Shown here piece after piece: positions 1-8,141 of a stretch of DNA of 64,000 nucleotides. The translations under genes were made by a program, and so were the position numbers. The stretch comes from Paraburkholderia sp. ZP32-5. Its GTDB lineage: Bacteria; Pseudomonadota; Gammaproteobacteria; Burkholderiales; Burkholderiaceae. The first letter of the stretch is position 1; every line of letters begins with the position of its first letter. Location of the stretch: NCBI RefSeq assembly GCF_021390495.1, contig NZ_JAJEJP010000002.1, forward strand, positions 1-64,000, read 5' to 3'. The notes below the pieces were generated by a model. That model saw only the letters and a list, made by a program, of their open reading frames with translations, was not told the origin of the DNA and did not search any database.

Positions 1-1350
1 ATGGCCACGAAGCGCGCGAAAAAGACCGATGTAGTCAGCCCGAGTTCGGCTGAATTGCGCAAGGCCGTCGAGGCAATCGCAATCCAGCCCAAGAGCGGCA
101 AGATCACGCTGCTCACGCGCAAGCTGTTCAACGTGCTGCTCGCCGTCGCGCAGCAGGCGGACGAATCGGGCGACACGTATCGGGCGCTGCTGTCCGACAT
201 CGTGGCCAATTCGGCGTTTGATTCCAACGATACCGCGCTCGTCAAGGAGCATCTGCGCCGCATGGTGTCGGTGCAGGTCGAATGGAGCACGGGCACGTCG
301 AGCCAGAAGCCCGGTCGCAAGTGGGGCATCTCGACGCTGATCGCCGACGCCGAAATTCTCGAAGATCCGACCACCCGTCGCGTGTGGGTCGAGTTTTCCT
401 TTGCGCCGAAGATCAAGAAAAAGCTGCTCGATCCGGTTCAGTACGCGCGTCTGAGCCTGCAGTTCCAGAGCCAGTTGCGCAGCAGCGCGGGCCTCGCGCT
501 TTACGAGATCTGCGTACGCTATCTGACCAACCCGAGTCATCTGACGATGCGCGAGACGTGGGAATGGTGGCGCCCGATTCTGTCGGGTACGCCGGACACC
601 GAAGCGGGTGACGAAGCGAAGCGCGAGTACAAGTATTTCAAGCGCGACTATCTGCGCCCGGCCATTGCCGAGGTCAACGCCGTCACGAACATCTTCGTCG
701 AGCTGATCGAACATCGGGAAGGCCGGCGTGTGGCGGAAATTCAGTTTCGCGTGACCGAGCGCAAGCAGCCGATGCTCGCGCTCGACGAACATCCGAACGT
801 ATTCGACAGCACGCTCGTCGACCGGATGGTGAAGATCGGCATCCCGCTGAAAGAGGCGCAGACGCTGTACGCGGACAGTGAGGAAAACCGCATCCGCGCC
901 GCGTTGCAGATGACCGAGCAACGCATGCGCAGCACGTCGCTGCCCCCGGTGCGCAGCGCGCCGGCGCTGTTCAAGGATGCGTTGAAGAAGGGTTATGCGC
1001 CGCCGGTCGAGGCGCTGCCGCTCACCGGTGGCACCGGCAAAGCCGCCGTTGCGCCGGCCGACGATCTGAAGGCGCGTCTGCTCGGCGAATACTCGGCGTA
1101 CCGCCGCAAGCAGGCGTACGAGTTGTACAACGAGCAAGGTGAGTCGGAACGGGATATCGCGCGGCAGTCGTTCGAGGAAGAGGAACTGCCGGGGCTGGGC
1201 ACGCACATGCGCGACGACTGGCGTCGTCGTGGACTGGACTCGAAGATCGTCGAAACGGCGTTTTTCGATTGGCTCGCGCGCAGAACCTGGGGCGAGCCGA
1301 CCGATGGCGATCTGCTCGCCTTTACGCTGAGCCAGTCACGCGCGGCCTGA
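1..1350 (+). CDS. Replication initiator protein (Rep_3/RepA-like) of a secondary chromosome
   Basis: This 449-residue protein looks like a plasmid-type initiator that binds origin repeats and opens the replicon. The first half (about residues 30-260) has the pattern of two winged-helix domains of the Rep_3 superfamily, with conserved stretches such as LTRKLFNVLLAVAQQ and SSAGLALYEICVRYLTN. A basic, less conserved C-terminal part of about 180 residues follows. The ATG is base 1 of the window, so no upstream RBS can be seen and the start is taken on trust. It converges on parB with a 113-bp gap. The neighbouring parAB and parS sites support a chromosome-2 type replicon. Origin iterons, normally next to such a gene, are not visible and probably lie upstream of base 1. 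Confidence 0.85.
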   Translation: MATKRAKKTDVVSPSSAELRKAVEAIAIQPKSGKITLLTRKLFNVLLAVAQQADESGDTYRALLSDIVANSAFDSNDTALVKEHLRRMVSVQVEWSTGTSSQKPGRKWGISTLIADAEILEDPTTRRVWVEFSFAPKIKKKLLDPVQYARLSLQFQSQLRSSAGLALYEICVRYLTNPSHLTMRETWEWWRPILSGTPDTEAGDEAKREYKYFKRDYLRPAIAEVNAVTNIFVELIEHREGRRVAEIQFRVTERKQPMLALDEHPNVFDSTLVDRMVKIGIPLKEAQTLYADSEENRIRAALQMTEQRMRSTSLPPVRSAPALFKDALKKGYAPPVEALPLTGGTGKAAVAPADDLKARLLGEYSAYRRKQAYELYNEQGESERDIARQSFEEEELPGLGTHMRDDWRRRGLDSKIVETAFFDWLARRTWGEPTDGDLLAFTLSQSRAA

Positions 1351-1463
1351 TGGCGGCACGTTTGATGGCCGGTCTGGTTGTCTGTCCGGCCGCCTGATTT
1401 TGCGGTGATGAGTCTGCCGGTTGCGTTGAGGGCGGCGACGAACACATGCCGCCCGGACCACTT

Positions 1464-2519
1464 TTACTTCAGCATCTTTTCAATCTGCCGGAGGATGTCA
1501 TCGCGCTTTTCGCGCGACAGGCCTTTCAGGCGCAGCTCGAGGCGATCGTCTCCGTATGACTTTAGATCGCCGACAGAGACTCCCTCAAGCTTGATTTCCA
1601 GACGCTGCGCGTAGCGCTGCCGGCCGGCGGGCTTCGCGTTTTCCTGCGTGGTCGCCCGGCCTTTGACGATATCGGCGACCTGCCGCGTGCTCAGATCGTC
1701 GGAGAGGATCCGGTTGATCAGCCGCAGCGTGGCGTCCGCGCCTCGGGCCGTGTGATAGCGGCCCACCTGATACGCCATGTTCGAGCCGAAGCGGTCGGTG
1801 CGGGCGACCATTTCCTGCATGACGGCTTCCGGCAACTTGGCGATGGACAGAGCGACTGCGATGGTCGATTCGTCGAGTCCCAGATGCTCGGCAAGCTCCT
1901 TCTGGCTCTGGAAGTGCCGCTCGTCGAGAAAGCGTTTCCAGACGACTGCATTGTCGAACACAGTCTGCGAGTCGCGCTGGACGTTGAGGTCGTAGCCGAG
2001 CTTGTAGCTCTCGATGCCGATCGGCAGGTCGATGACGATCGCCTTCACCGACTCTTTGTTCGCTTCCTTCAGCGCACGCACGCGCCGGCCGCCGTCGCTG
2101 ACGAAATAGGTACCGGGATTATCGTAATCGGGGATCACGTGGATCGCCTGCTGCTGCCCCTGCTTCGCCAGATTAACGGCGAGCTCGGCAATCGACGATT
2201 TCAGATAAAAGTGCCGCGGATTGAACGGGCTCGGCTTGATGGTTTTGAGCGCGAGTTCGATCACCTGGCCCGGTCGGTAGCCGTGTTCGAGTCTCCACGC
2301 GCGGTAGGCGGCTGACTCGTCGGTCGTGTCGACGGCGTCGACTTCCTGGAGCCGCGGCGGCACGATGGCCGGAATCGCGCGTCCCGGAGACACGGTGTTC
2401 GCGGGTTCGTTTCTGACCAGGCCGTCGATCGCGTTCAGGCGATCAAGAGCGGTGCGCTTTTCGCTGCTGGTGGTGTCGGGGCGTGCTTGAAAGCCTTTGG
2501 CGAATTGGGACGGTTTCAT
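1464..2519 (-). CDS. parB: ParB centromere-binding partition protein
   Basis: ParB binds parS, spreads on DNA and hands the replicon to ParA for segregation. The 351-residue protein has a ParB N-terminal domain (about 90-190) containing KPSPFNPR and the box SDGGRRVRA at 141-149, where many homologues have GERR. A helix-turn-helix lies at about 205-230 (QKELAEHLGLDESTIAVAL), and a charged C-terminal part probably dimerises. It lies 25 bp downstream of parA on the same strand, with one parS palindrome filling that gap, so the two genes form an operon. Its length fits a chromosomal or large-replicon ParB rather than the short ParB of type Ib plasmids. Confidence 0.93.
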   Translation of the reverse strand: MKPSQFAKGFQARPDTTSSEKRTALDRLNAIDGLVRNEPANTVSPGRAIPAIVPPRLQEVDAVDTTDESAAYRAWRLEHGYRPGQVIELALKTIKPSPFNPRHFYLKSSIAELAVNLAKQGQQQAIHVIPDYDNPGTYFVSDGGRRVRALKEANKESVKAIVIDLPIGIESYKLGYDLNVQRDSQTVFDNAVVWKRFLDERHFQSQKELAEHLGLDESTIAVALSIAKLPEAVMQEMVARTDRFGSNMAYQVGRYHTARGADATLRLINRILSDDLSTRQVADIVKGRATTQENAKPAGRQRYAQRLEIKLEGVSVGDLKSYGDDRLELRLKGLSREKRDDILRQIEKMLK

Positions 2520-2528
2520 TCAGGGTCC

Positions 2529-2542
2529 TTTATGCGCATAAA
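2529..2542. promoter_or_regulatory. parS-like palindrome 1 (parA-parB gap)
   Basis: A perfect 14-bp palindrome TTTATGCGCATAAA, flanked by C and T, lies inside the 25-bp space between parA and parB. The same core recurs three more times within 1.3 kb. It matches the chromosome-2 parS family of Burkholderia as I remember it. Confidence 0.85.
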
Positions 2543-2544
2543 TT

Positions 2545-3207
2545 TCACGGGAGCAAGGCGGCGATCTCATTCGCGCACGCCCGTACTTCGATAGCGGCGA
2601 GTTTGGCGCCGCGGTCGTTCATCTGAAGGACCGTTTGCCCGAGCGCCATCGCCTGCTTGTAGGCTTCGCGCGTCGGGATCTGGGTCTTGAGCAGAGGGAA
2701 ACCGAGTTCCTCCAGCGCACGCTTCAGCTCGCGCGTCAGCATCCGTTTCTCTTCGGTCTTGTTGAGCAGGAAGACGGCACGCAGGTCTTCGTTCATCACC
2801 TGGGCTTGCTGAACCAGTTTGACGAGACCGATGCTCGACCAGTAGTCGGCAGGCGAAGACGAGGTGGGGATTACCGCGACGCTTGCGGCAAGCAGCACAA
2901 CGCCGGAGACTTTTTCGGTAATGGAGGGCGGACAGTCGACGACGATGATGTCGTAGTCAGCCACGAATTTCTTGATCTCGCGATGGATCTGGCTGCCGGC
3001 TTCGGAGAGGTTGACGACCGCGAATGGGATGCCTACGTCACCGTCAGAGGAGGCACTGGCCCAATGGATCAGTGTGTTTTGGCCGTCCGCGTCGACAACG
3101 AGAACGCGTTTGCCTTTTTCGTGAAAGGCAGCACCGAGATGCATCGCGATTGTGCTTTTTCCGACCCCGCCTTTCTGCTGCGTTACCGCGATGATTTCCG
3201 CTGCCAA
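2545..3207 (-). CDS. parA: ParA partition ATPase
   Basis: ParA is a deviant Walker-A ATPase that moves ParB-parS complexes along the nucleoid. The 220-residue protein has KGGVGKST at 12-19, VVDADGQ as Walker A', and IIVVDCPPS as Walker B. It lacks the N-terminal HTH extension of long plasmid ParA proteins, so direct autoregulation by ParA is not expected. The start codon is TTG, chosen because GAGGGGG stands about 7 bases upstream and because the reading frame begins there. A sigma70-like promoter lies at 3238-3265. It is first in the parA-parB operon and faces the parS-rich region. Confidence 0.93.
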   Translation of the reverse strand: MAAEIIAVTQQKGGVGKSTIAMHLGAAFHEKGKRVLVVDADGQNTLIHWASASSDGDVGIPFAVVNLSEAGSQIHREIKKFVADYDIIVVDCPPSITEKVSGVVLLAASVAVIPTSSSPADYWSSIGLVKLVQQAQVMNEDLRAVFLLNKTEEKRMLTRELKRALEELGFPLLKTQIPTREAYKQAMALGQTVLQMNDRGAKLAAIEVRACANEIAALLP

Positions 3208-3237
3208 ATTTCACCCCCTCTTTTTAGACGCAAATGG

Positions 3238-3265
3238 ATTTTACCTGGATGAATTCCTATTTCAA
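3238..3265 (-). promoter_or_regulatory. Predicted sigma70 promoter of parAB
   Basis: Read on the minus strand, TTGAAA and TAAAAT are separated by 16 bp, about 30 bp ahead of the parA TTG start. The surrounding 60 bp are clearly more A+T rich than the rest of the locus. This is a pattern match only. Confidence 0.5.
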
Positions 3266-3308
3266 ATGATTTGTATAAATGAGATAGAAATTAGCCGTTC
3301 GGCAGAGG

Positions 3309-3322
3309 TTTATGCGCATAAA
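3309..3322. promoter_or_regulatory. parS-like palindrome 2
   Basis: A perfect TTTATGCGCATAAA core flanked by G on both sides lies about 44 bp upstream of the predicted parAB promoter. It is a candidate ParB nucleation site that may also affect parAB transcription. Confidence 0.85.
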
Positions 3323-3546
3323 GAGGACATCGAGGGGGCATCGGATGGGGTGGCGATGCACGTGCGCCTGTGCAGTGCTGGTGTTCTTTTGAGGCACCGT
3401 CGGATGAAGTGAATCGAAGTGGGTCGATGCGCGGGTGCCCCATCGCGCGACAGATGGCAGCATACGATGCGACCGGATTTGCCTTATTGAATCGCGCTGC
3501 TGCGTGTGAGAACGACACATCAAGTCAGGGACTAGGGAGAGCAGGC

Positions 3547-3560
3547 TTTATGCGCATAAA
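3547..3560. promoter_or_regulatory. parS-like palindrome 3
   Basis: A perfect core within a 16-bp palindrome CTTTATGCGCATAAAG, lying in the non-coding stretch between parA and the arsC-like gene. Confidence 0.85.
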
Positions 3561-3794
3561 GCCTCGGCGCGATAAGGCAGGAGAGGCGGTATCGCTTGAG
3601 GACTCAGGACCACGCCGTCTGCTGCGTCGACCGAGAGACGTACCACCGTCTCTTCGATTTCAGCCCTCGTCTTACCCGCAGCGCTCGGCCTCAGACGCAA
3701 GCCGAACGTACGGATTTTGATAGGACAGAGGCACGCTTTCACTGCTCGCTAGCCCTCCCTCCCAGCTGCGAACCAATGCTGGCTCACGCGCTGG

Positions 3795-3808
3795 TTTATG
3801 CGCATAAA
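3795..3808. promoter_or_regulatory. parS-like palindrome 4 (best match)
   Basis: The core extends to a perfect 18-bp palindrome, GGTTTATGCGCATAAACC (3793-3810). It includes the full 16-bp GTTTATGCGCATAAAC and is the strongest of the four sites. Confidence 0.88.
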
Positions 3809-3944
3809 CCGCGCGCCCCGCGGACTCTCCGCGCCGGACACGAACGCACCGCCCAGCCGTGCCAAACGAGGCTCCCACTCTCCAGCTAAAATCCTCAAAC
3901 GCTCCTCGCGCACCAACCCTCTACAGCACAAAGCTCAATAGCCC

Positions 3945-4304
3945 ATGATCACCATCTACCACAACACCCGCTGCTCGAAGTCGCGCGCTGCCTGCGAACT
4001 CATCACAAGCACGTACAACAGCGCAAACGAGGCAACGGAAGTCATCGAATACCTGAAGCAGCCGCTTACCGTCGCCCAGCTCAAGGAACTCAACGCCCAA
4101 CTCGGTTGCCCGGTCCGCGAGATGATCCGCGACACCGAAGCCGAATACAAAGAACTCAACCTCGCCGATCCATCGTTGACCGACGCGCAGCTCTATGAGG
4201 CATTGGCGAAGCATCCGATCTTGCTGCAACGCCCGATCGTCGTCAGGAACGGACGAGCCGTTATCGGCCGCCCGCCTGAAAACGTTGCGGCGCTCTTCGA
4301 CTGA
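3945..4304 (+). CDS. arsC: ArsC-family arsenate reductase (glutaredoxin type)
   Basis: The 119-residue protein belongs to the ArsC/Spx thioredoxin-fold family, which reduces arsenate to arsenite with glutathione and glutaredoxin. The likely nucleophile is Cys10 in NTRCSKSR. The three arginines expected around the active site are visible at about 62, 96 (in the RPI motif) and 109. Length is slightly under that of E. coli plasmid ArsC (about 140), which is usual for this chromosomal subgroup. No arsR, arsB or acr3 neighbour is present, so a role in arsenic resistance is inferred from the family alone. It converges on the SsuA-like gene. Confidence 0.85.
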   Translation: MITIYHNTRCSKSRAACELITSTYNSANEATEVIEYLKQPLTVAQLKELNAQLGCPVREMIRDTEAEYKELNLADPSLTDAQLYEALAKHPILLQRPIVVRNGRAVIGRPPENVAALFD

Positions 4305-4328
4305 ACGAGCGCGTGACCAAATGAAGTG

Positions 4329-4351
4329 TCGCGTGGCGCAAGTCCACGCGA
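4329..4351. terminator. Hairpin between two convergent genes
   Basis: TCGCGTGG and CCACGCGA form an 8-bp stem with a 7-base loop in the 52-bp gap between the arsC-like and ssuA-like stop codons. There is no T tract, so termination is uncertain. Confidence 0.35.
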
Positions 4352-4356
4352 TGACG

Positions 4357-5340
4357 TTAGGCCTTGCCCGGCAACGCCGCGTCTCTGGTGACGATTCTGG
4401 TTGGGATCAGGCGCAGTTCGGTGAACGCATCCGCGATGCGCTGCTGTTCGGCGAGTACATTCGCGTCGACGGGTTTGTAGATGTGCGCGTAATGGCGCAA
4501 ACCCGATTCGATGACGTTCGCGTCGAGCCCCTGAATCGGCGCGAGTTGTGCGGCCGCCTCACTGTAATGGCCGCGCACCCACTCCCCTTCCTTGCTGACT
4601 TCATCCATCACGATCGCGAGCACTTCGCCGTTCTGTTGCGCGAACGGCCTTGCGCTCAGAAAAAACTGATGGTGACTTACGATACCTTCGGCATCCGCGA
4701 GCAGACGGGCATTCGTCTGCCGCTTGGCGGCTTCGAGGAACGGATCCCAGATTGCCCACGCATCGATTGCGCCGCGTTCGAACGCGGCGCGCGCATCGGC
4801 GGGCGGTAGGTAGACGGGCTGAATCTCGCTGAATTTCACGCCGTTCTTTGCCAATGCAGCGACCAGAAACCAGTGCACATCCGATCCCCGGTTCAGCGCG
4901 ATTTTCTTTCCCTTCAGGTCGGCCAATGTTTTGATCGGCGCATCCGGATGGACGAGGATGCCCTCGGCATGCGGCGTTGGAATCTCGTAGGCGGTGTAGA
5001 CGAAGTTTGCGCCCGCGGCCTGCGCAAACACCGGCGGCGCTTCGCCGACATAGCCGAAATCGATCGCGCCGACATTCAGCCCTTCGAGCAATTGTGGTCC
5101 GGCCGGAAACTCGGTCCACTTGACGCCGATGCCAAGCGGCGCGAGTCGTTTTTCGAGTGTGCCGTGTGCTTTGAGCAGCACGAGGGTACTCGCCGCTTTC
5201 TGATAGCCGATGCGAATTTCCTTCGCGTGAGTGTCGGCGGCAAAAGCGGCGGTGGAAACGATGGGCAACGCGGCGGCGGCCAGCGAAGCTCCCGCGCCGG
5301 CAAGAAACGCGCGACGCGTGAGCAGCGGATGACGGGACAT
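4357..5340 (-). CDS. SsuA-like aliphatic sulfonate ABC transporter substrate-binding protein
   Basis: This is a periplasmic binding protein of the nitrate/sulfonate/taurine family (NMT1/SsuA). The N-terminus has a twin-arginine type signal (TRRAFLAG, then an alanine-rich hydrophobic stretch ending near AFA), so the mature protein starts around residue 36. The family core follows, with IRIGYQKAASTLVLLKAHG, LNVGAIDFGYVGEAPPVFAQAAG and IDAWAIWDPFLEAA. The ATG at 5340 is preferred over an upstream GTG at 5373 because it places the Tat motif near the N-terminus. No SsuB ATPase or SsuC permease is adjacent, so it must work with components encoded elsewhere. The exact ligand cannot be told from sequence. 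Confidence 0.85.
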   Translation of the reverse strand: MSRHPLLTRRAFLAGAGASLAAAALPIVSTAAFAADTHAKEIRIGYQKAASTLVLLKAHGTLEKRLAPLGIGVKWTEFPAGPQLLEGLNVGAIDFGYVGEAPPVFAQAAGANFVYTAYEIPTPHAEGILVHPDAPIKTLADLKGKKIALNRGSDVHWFLVAALAKNGVKFSEIQPVYLPPADARAAFERGAIDAWAIWDPFLEAAKRQTNARLLADAEGIVSHHQFFLSARPFAQQNGEVLAIVMDEVSKEGEWVRGHYSEAAAQLAPIQGLDANVIESGLRHYAHIYKPVDANVLAEQQRIADAFTELRLIPTRIVTRDAALPGKA

Positions 5341-5635
5341 AAGGATGCTCGCAAAAAGAAAAATAACGGGCACGAAACGGCCCGATTGGCTCCGACGATA
5401 ATTCGTCTGTCGTCCTGGACGAACCGATAAATTCGGATAAGCAAATCACACACGCGCTGCGAAGCATTGGCCGCCGCCGACCAGCGTGAACTTAAGCCCG
5501 CCTCGCAGCGACGCGCCGGCACCCGCCGCTACAATCGGTCAACCGCGAGCCAAGCCCGAGCCAAGGGCGCGAAAGTCACCTGCTCAGCGCGTCAGGCAAA
5601 ACCGTATCAATCGCTAAAAGGGAAAAAGAAATATC

Positions 5636-7012
5636 GTGCCTTTAACAACTGCACTCACCCCGTGGGCTACCCACGACACTCAGCTCATCCTGGCGTGCGC
5701 GCTCGGGCTCGCAGTGATCATCGTCTTCATCAGTGTGCTGAAGCTCGCGCCGTTTCTGTCGATTCTGATCGGCACATTCGCAGCGGGGTTTGCGGCCGGT
5801 CTGCCGCTCGACGCGGTCGCTAGCGCCTTCAGCAAAGGCGCGGGTGCGTTGCTCGGCGACGTCGGCATCATCATTGCGCTGGGGGCGATGCTCGGCGCGC
5901 TGATGGCCGAATCGGGCGCGGCCGACCGGCTCGTGTCGACGATCCTCGCGCACTCGACGCCGCGCACCTTGCCCTGGATGATGGCCGTCGTCGCATTGCT
6001 GATCGGCTTGCCGTTGTTCTTCGAAGTCGGCCTCGTGATGATGGTGCCGATCATCTTCGTGATGGCGCGCCGCTCGCAGCAGCCGATCCTGCGCATCGCG
6101 ATTCCCGCGCTCGCCGGCATGACGACGCTGCACGCGTTGCTGCCGCCGCATCCGGGTCCGCTGATCGCGGTGAGCGCGCTACATGCCGACCTCGGTTTGA
6201 CGCTCGGCCTCGGCTTGATCGTCGCGATTCCGGCGGTGATTCTCGCGGGCCCGCTGTATGGAATCTGGCTGTCCAAACGGATGCAGGTGGCCGAGCCCGA
6301 GGAAATGGGCAAGCTGTTCACCGCGCAGCAAAACGGCGCTGAGCCGCCGGGTTTCGCGATTTCGCTGATCACGATCCTGCTGCCCGTCGTGCTGATGCTC
6401 GGACGTACAGTCGCGAAATTGCTGCTACATCCGGAGACCTTCGCGTTCGACGCGCTGAATTTTCTCGGTGAGCCGCTGATCGCGCTCGGCCTCACCGTAC
6501 TGTTCGCAATCGTGGCGCTCGGCTGGTCGCGCGGGATGGCGCGCGAGCGCGTCGGCGGCATCTTGCGCAAGAGCCTGCCGCCGATCGCCGCGCTATTGCT
6601 GACGATCGGCGCGGGCGGTGGCCTGAAGCAGGCGCTCGTTGTCGCGGGCATCAGCACGACGATCGGCAAGATTGCGATCGGCGCGCATATGCCGCTGATT
6701 CTGCTTGCCTGGCTGATCGCGGTCGCGCTGCGCCAGGCCACCGGTTCGGCGACCGTCGCCACCACGACGACAGCCGGCATCGTGGCGCCGGTCGTCGCGG
6801 GTCTGAGCACCACGCACAATTCGCTGATGGCGCTTGCGATCGGCGCGGGCTCGGTGTTTTTCTGCCATGTGAACGACGCGGGTTTCTGGATGGTCCGCGA
6901 ATATTTCGGGCTCCAATTGAAGCAGACGGTGCTGGTCTGGTCGGTGTTACAGACTATCGTCTCCGTCGTTGGGCTCGCGTTGACGCTCGTTTTGTGGACC
7001 GCGCTGACCTGA
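5636..7012 (+). CDS. GntP-family gluconate:H+ symporter
   Basis: The 458-residue inner-membrane protein has about 12 hydrophobic segments and family hallmarks such as FFEVGLVMMVPI, ALLPPHPGPLIAVSALHADLG and QATGSATVATTTTAGIVAP. Members import gluconate or related sugar acids with protons. The start is GTG at 5636, preceded by a purine-rich GGGAAAAAGAA. No gluconokinase lies beside it, so the substrate could be another organic acid such as glycerate or fructuronate. It stands alone, with about 295 bp of non-coding DNA separating it from the divergent SsuA-like gene. Confidence 0.9.
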   Translation: MPLTTALTPWATHDTQLILACALGLAVIIVFISVLKLAPFLSILIGTFAAGFAAGLPLDAVASAFSKGAGALLGDVGIIIALGAMLGALMAESGAADRLVSTILAHSTPRTLPWMMAVVALLIGLPLFFEVGLVMMVPIIFVMARRSQQPILRIAIPALAGMTTLHALLPPHPGPLIAVSALHADLGLTLGLGLIVAIPAVILAGPLYGIWLSKRMQVAEPEEMGKLFTAQQNGAEPPGFAISLITILLPVVLMLGRTVAKLLLHPETFAFDALNFLGEPLIALGLTVLFAIVALGWSRGMARERVGGILRKSLPPIAALLLTIGAGGGLKQALVVAGISTTIGKIAIGAHMPLILLAWLIAVALRQATGSATVATTTTAGIVAPVVAGLSTTHNSLMALAIGAGSVFFCHVNDAGFWMVREYFGLQLKQTVLVWSVLQTIVSVVGLALTLVLWTALT

Positions 7013-7185
7013 CACACGGCAGCGCGCGTGACTTTATGCGATAGCGTCAGCGTCAGTATCTGCGCAGACCGTTGACGCATGCCCGTGCTGCTCGCTTTTC
7101 GCGGCGAGCGGCGCCGCTTAAACTGGCTGGCGAGCGATGCACATCCCACTTGTTGCACCGCCGACAAACCGGAGGAGCCACCGCC

Positions 7186-7477
7186 ATGCTCGAGTTGAGA
7201 CCGTCATGTGAAGGGCTGCGGCAAGTTATTGCCGCCGAACGCGTCTGACGCGATGATCTGCACGTACGAATGCACGTTCTGCGAAGTTTGTGCGCTGACG
7301 AAACTGCGCAACGTGTGCCCGAATTGCGGTGGCAATTTCGCGCCTCGGCCGATCCGCACGCGCGCGCAACTCGACAAACATCCTGCGCGCACGCAAGCGC
7401 AGCCGGTCTTTGTCGATGAAGCATCACACGCGCGATTCTTCGAGCGTTACCGGGATACGCCGCCGGGCGAACGCTGA
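7186..7477 (+). pseudogene. DUF1272 zinc-ribbon protein, frameshifted near its start
   Basis: The ATG at 7186 follows a strong GGAGGA (7171-7176) and reads MLELRPSCEG, the typical DUF1272 beginning. One extra base in the GGGC run at 7213-7216 then breaks the frame. The rest of the family sequence continues in the next frame: CGKLLPPNASDAMICTYECTFC, then CPNCGG, giving paired cysteines for a zinc ribbon. Translation could also restart at GTG 7208. Function of DUF1272 is unknown. The C-terminus ends in RFFERYRDTPPGER, and the DNA encoding this end is repeated downstream. A real frameshift and a sequencing error cannot be separated here. Confidence 0.7.
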
Positions 7478-7797
7478 TGATCGTCGCAGCGTGCGGCTCG
7501 GGCCGCACCGGGCCACGCCACGCCGCGTCAATTCCGCGCAAGGATCGCATCCGCGGTTCTTTGAGCGTTACCGGAATGCGCCACCGGGCGGGCGTCGACC
7601 GCCGCGGTATGCGGCTCGAGCCGCATCGGACAACGGGGCAACGCTACGCCACGTCGATTCCGCGCAAGCACCGCCCGCGCGATTCTTTGAGCGTTACCAG
7701 GATACACCGCCAAGCGAACGCTGATGACCGTCGCGGCGTGTGGCTCGAGCCGTATCCGGTAACGCCACGCGACGCCACGTCAATTCCGCGTAGCTCC
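7431..7797. repeat. Three degenerate tandem copies (about 121-126 bp) of the DUF1272 3' end
   Basis: Units start at about 7431, 7552 and 7678, each opening with CGCG(A/G)TTCTT(C/T)GAGCGTTACC and ending near AATTCCGCG. Each encodes a version of RFFERYxxxPPxxR: the first in the gene's frame, the second and third in another. The remaining stretch to 7919 holds nothing I can support as a gene. Confidence 0.75.
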
Positions 7798-7919
7798 ACA
7801 AACCGCTGCATGTCTATACGCCCCTGCAGCGAGCCATGGCCGGGTCGCATAGACCCCGCCCACCAGCTCGCCCCAACCCCACGCATCCAATCCGAAAACA
7901 AAAACAAAAAACAAAACCC

Positions 7920-8141
7920 TCAATCTTCCCGCCCACCCTCACCATCCACCCCATCAGCACCAGCAATACCACTCGTCACATGCGCAGCCATCCTCAGTAA
8001 CCGGATCTGCTTGCGATAGTTGCGGCAGCCGCTACAAGTCGGCAGATGCAGCCTGATCGCGACCCACTCGCCGGTCGTCAGCGAGCGGTCGAGCGCATCG
8101 GACAAGAGGCGCGTGATGTTCGTACACTTACCCATTCGCAT
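7920..8141 (-). CDS. Zinc-finger anti-sigma factor (zf-HC2)
   Basis: The 73-residue soluble protein carries the ZAS motif H-x3-C-x2-C at His32, Cys36 and Cys39 (HLPTCSGC), typical of anti-sigma factors that bind an ECF sigma factor through a zinc-binding helix. No transmembrane segment is present, so it acts in the cytoplasm. Its start overlaps the end of the sigma-factor gene by 14 bp, indicating translational coupling. Start could alternatively be the ATG 6 bases inside (8135). Redox or metal sensing by the Cys pair is an inference from the family. Confidence 0.85.
   Translation of the reverse strand: MRMGKCTNITRLLSDALDRSLTTGEWVAIRLHLPTCSGCRNYRKQIRLLRMAAHVTSGIAGADGVDGEGGRED

Larger units (their letters stand above)
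3208..3944. other. Non-coding centromere region between parA and the arsC-like gene
   Basis: These 737 bp carry the parAB promoter and three of the four parS-like palindromes, spaced about 240 bp apart. Open frames here have no recognisable protein character. The region is best read as the partition centromere. Confidence 0.7.

Noticed and set aside
5680..7167. A 495-residue frame antisense to gntP
   Set aside because: Ser/Ala/Ile-rich shadow of a membrane protein gene.
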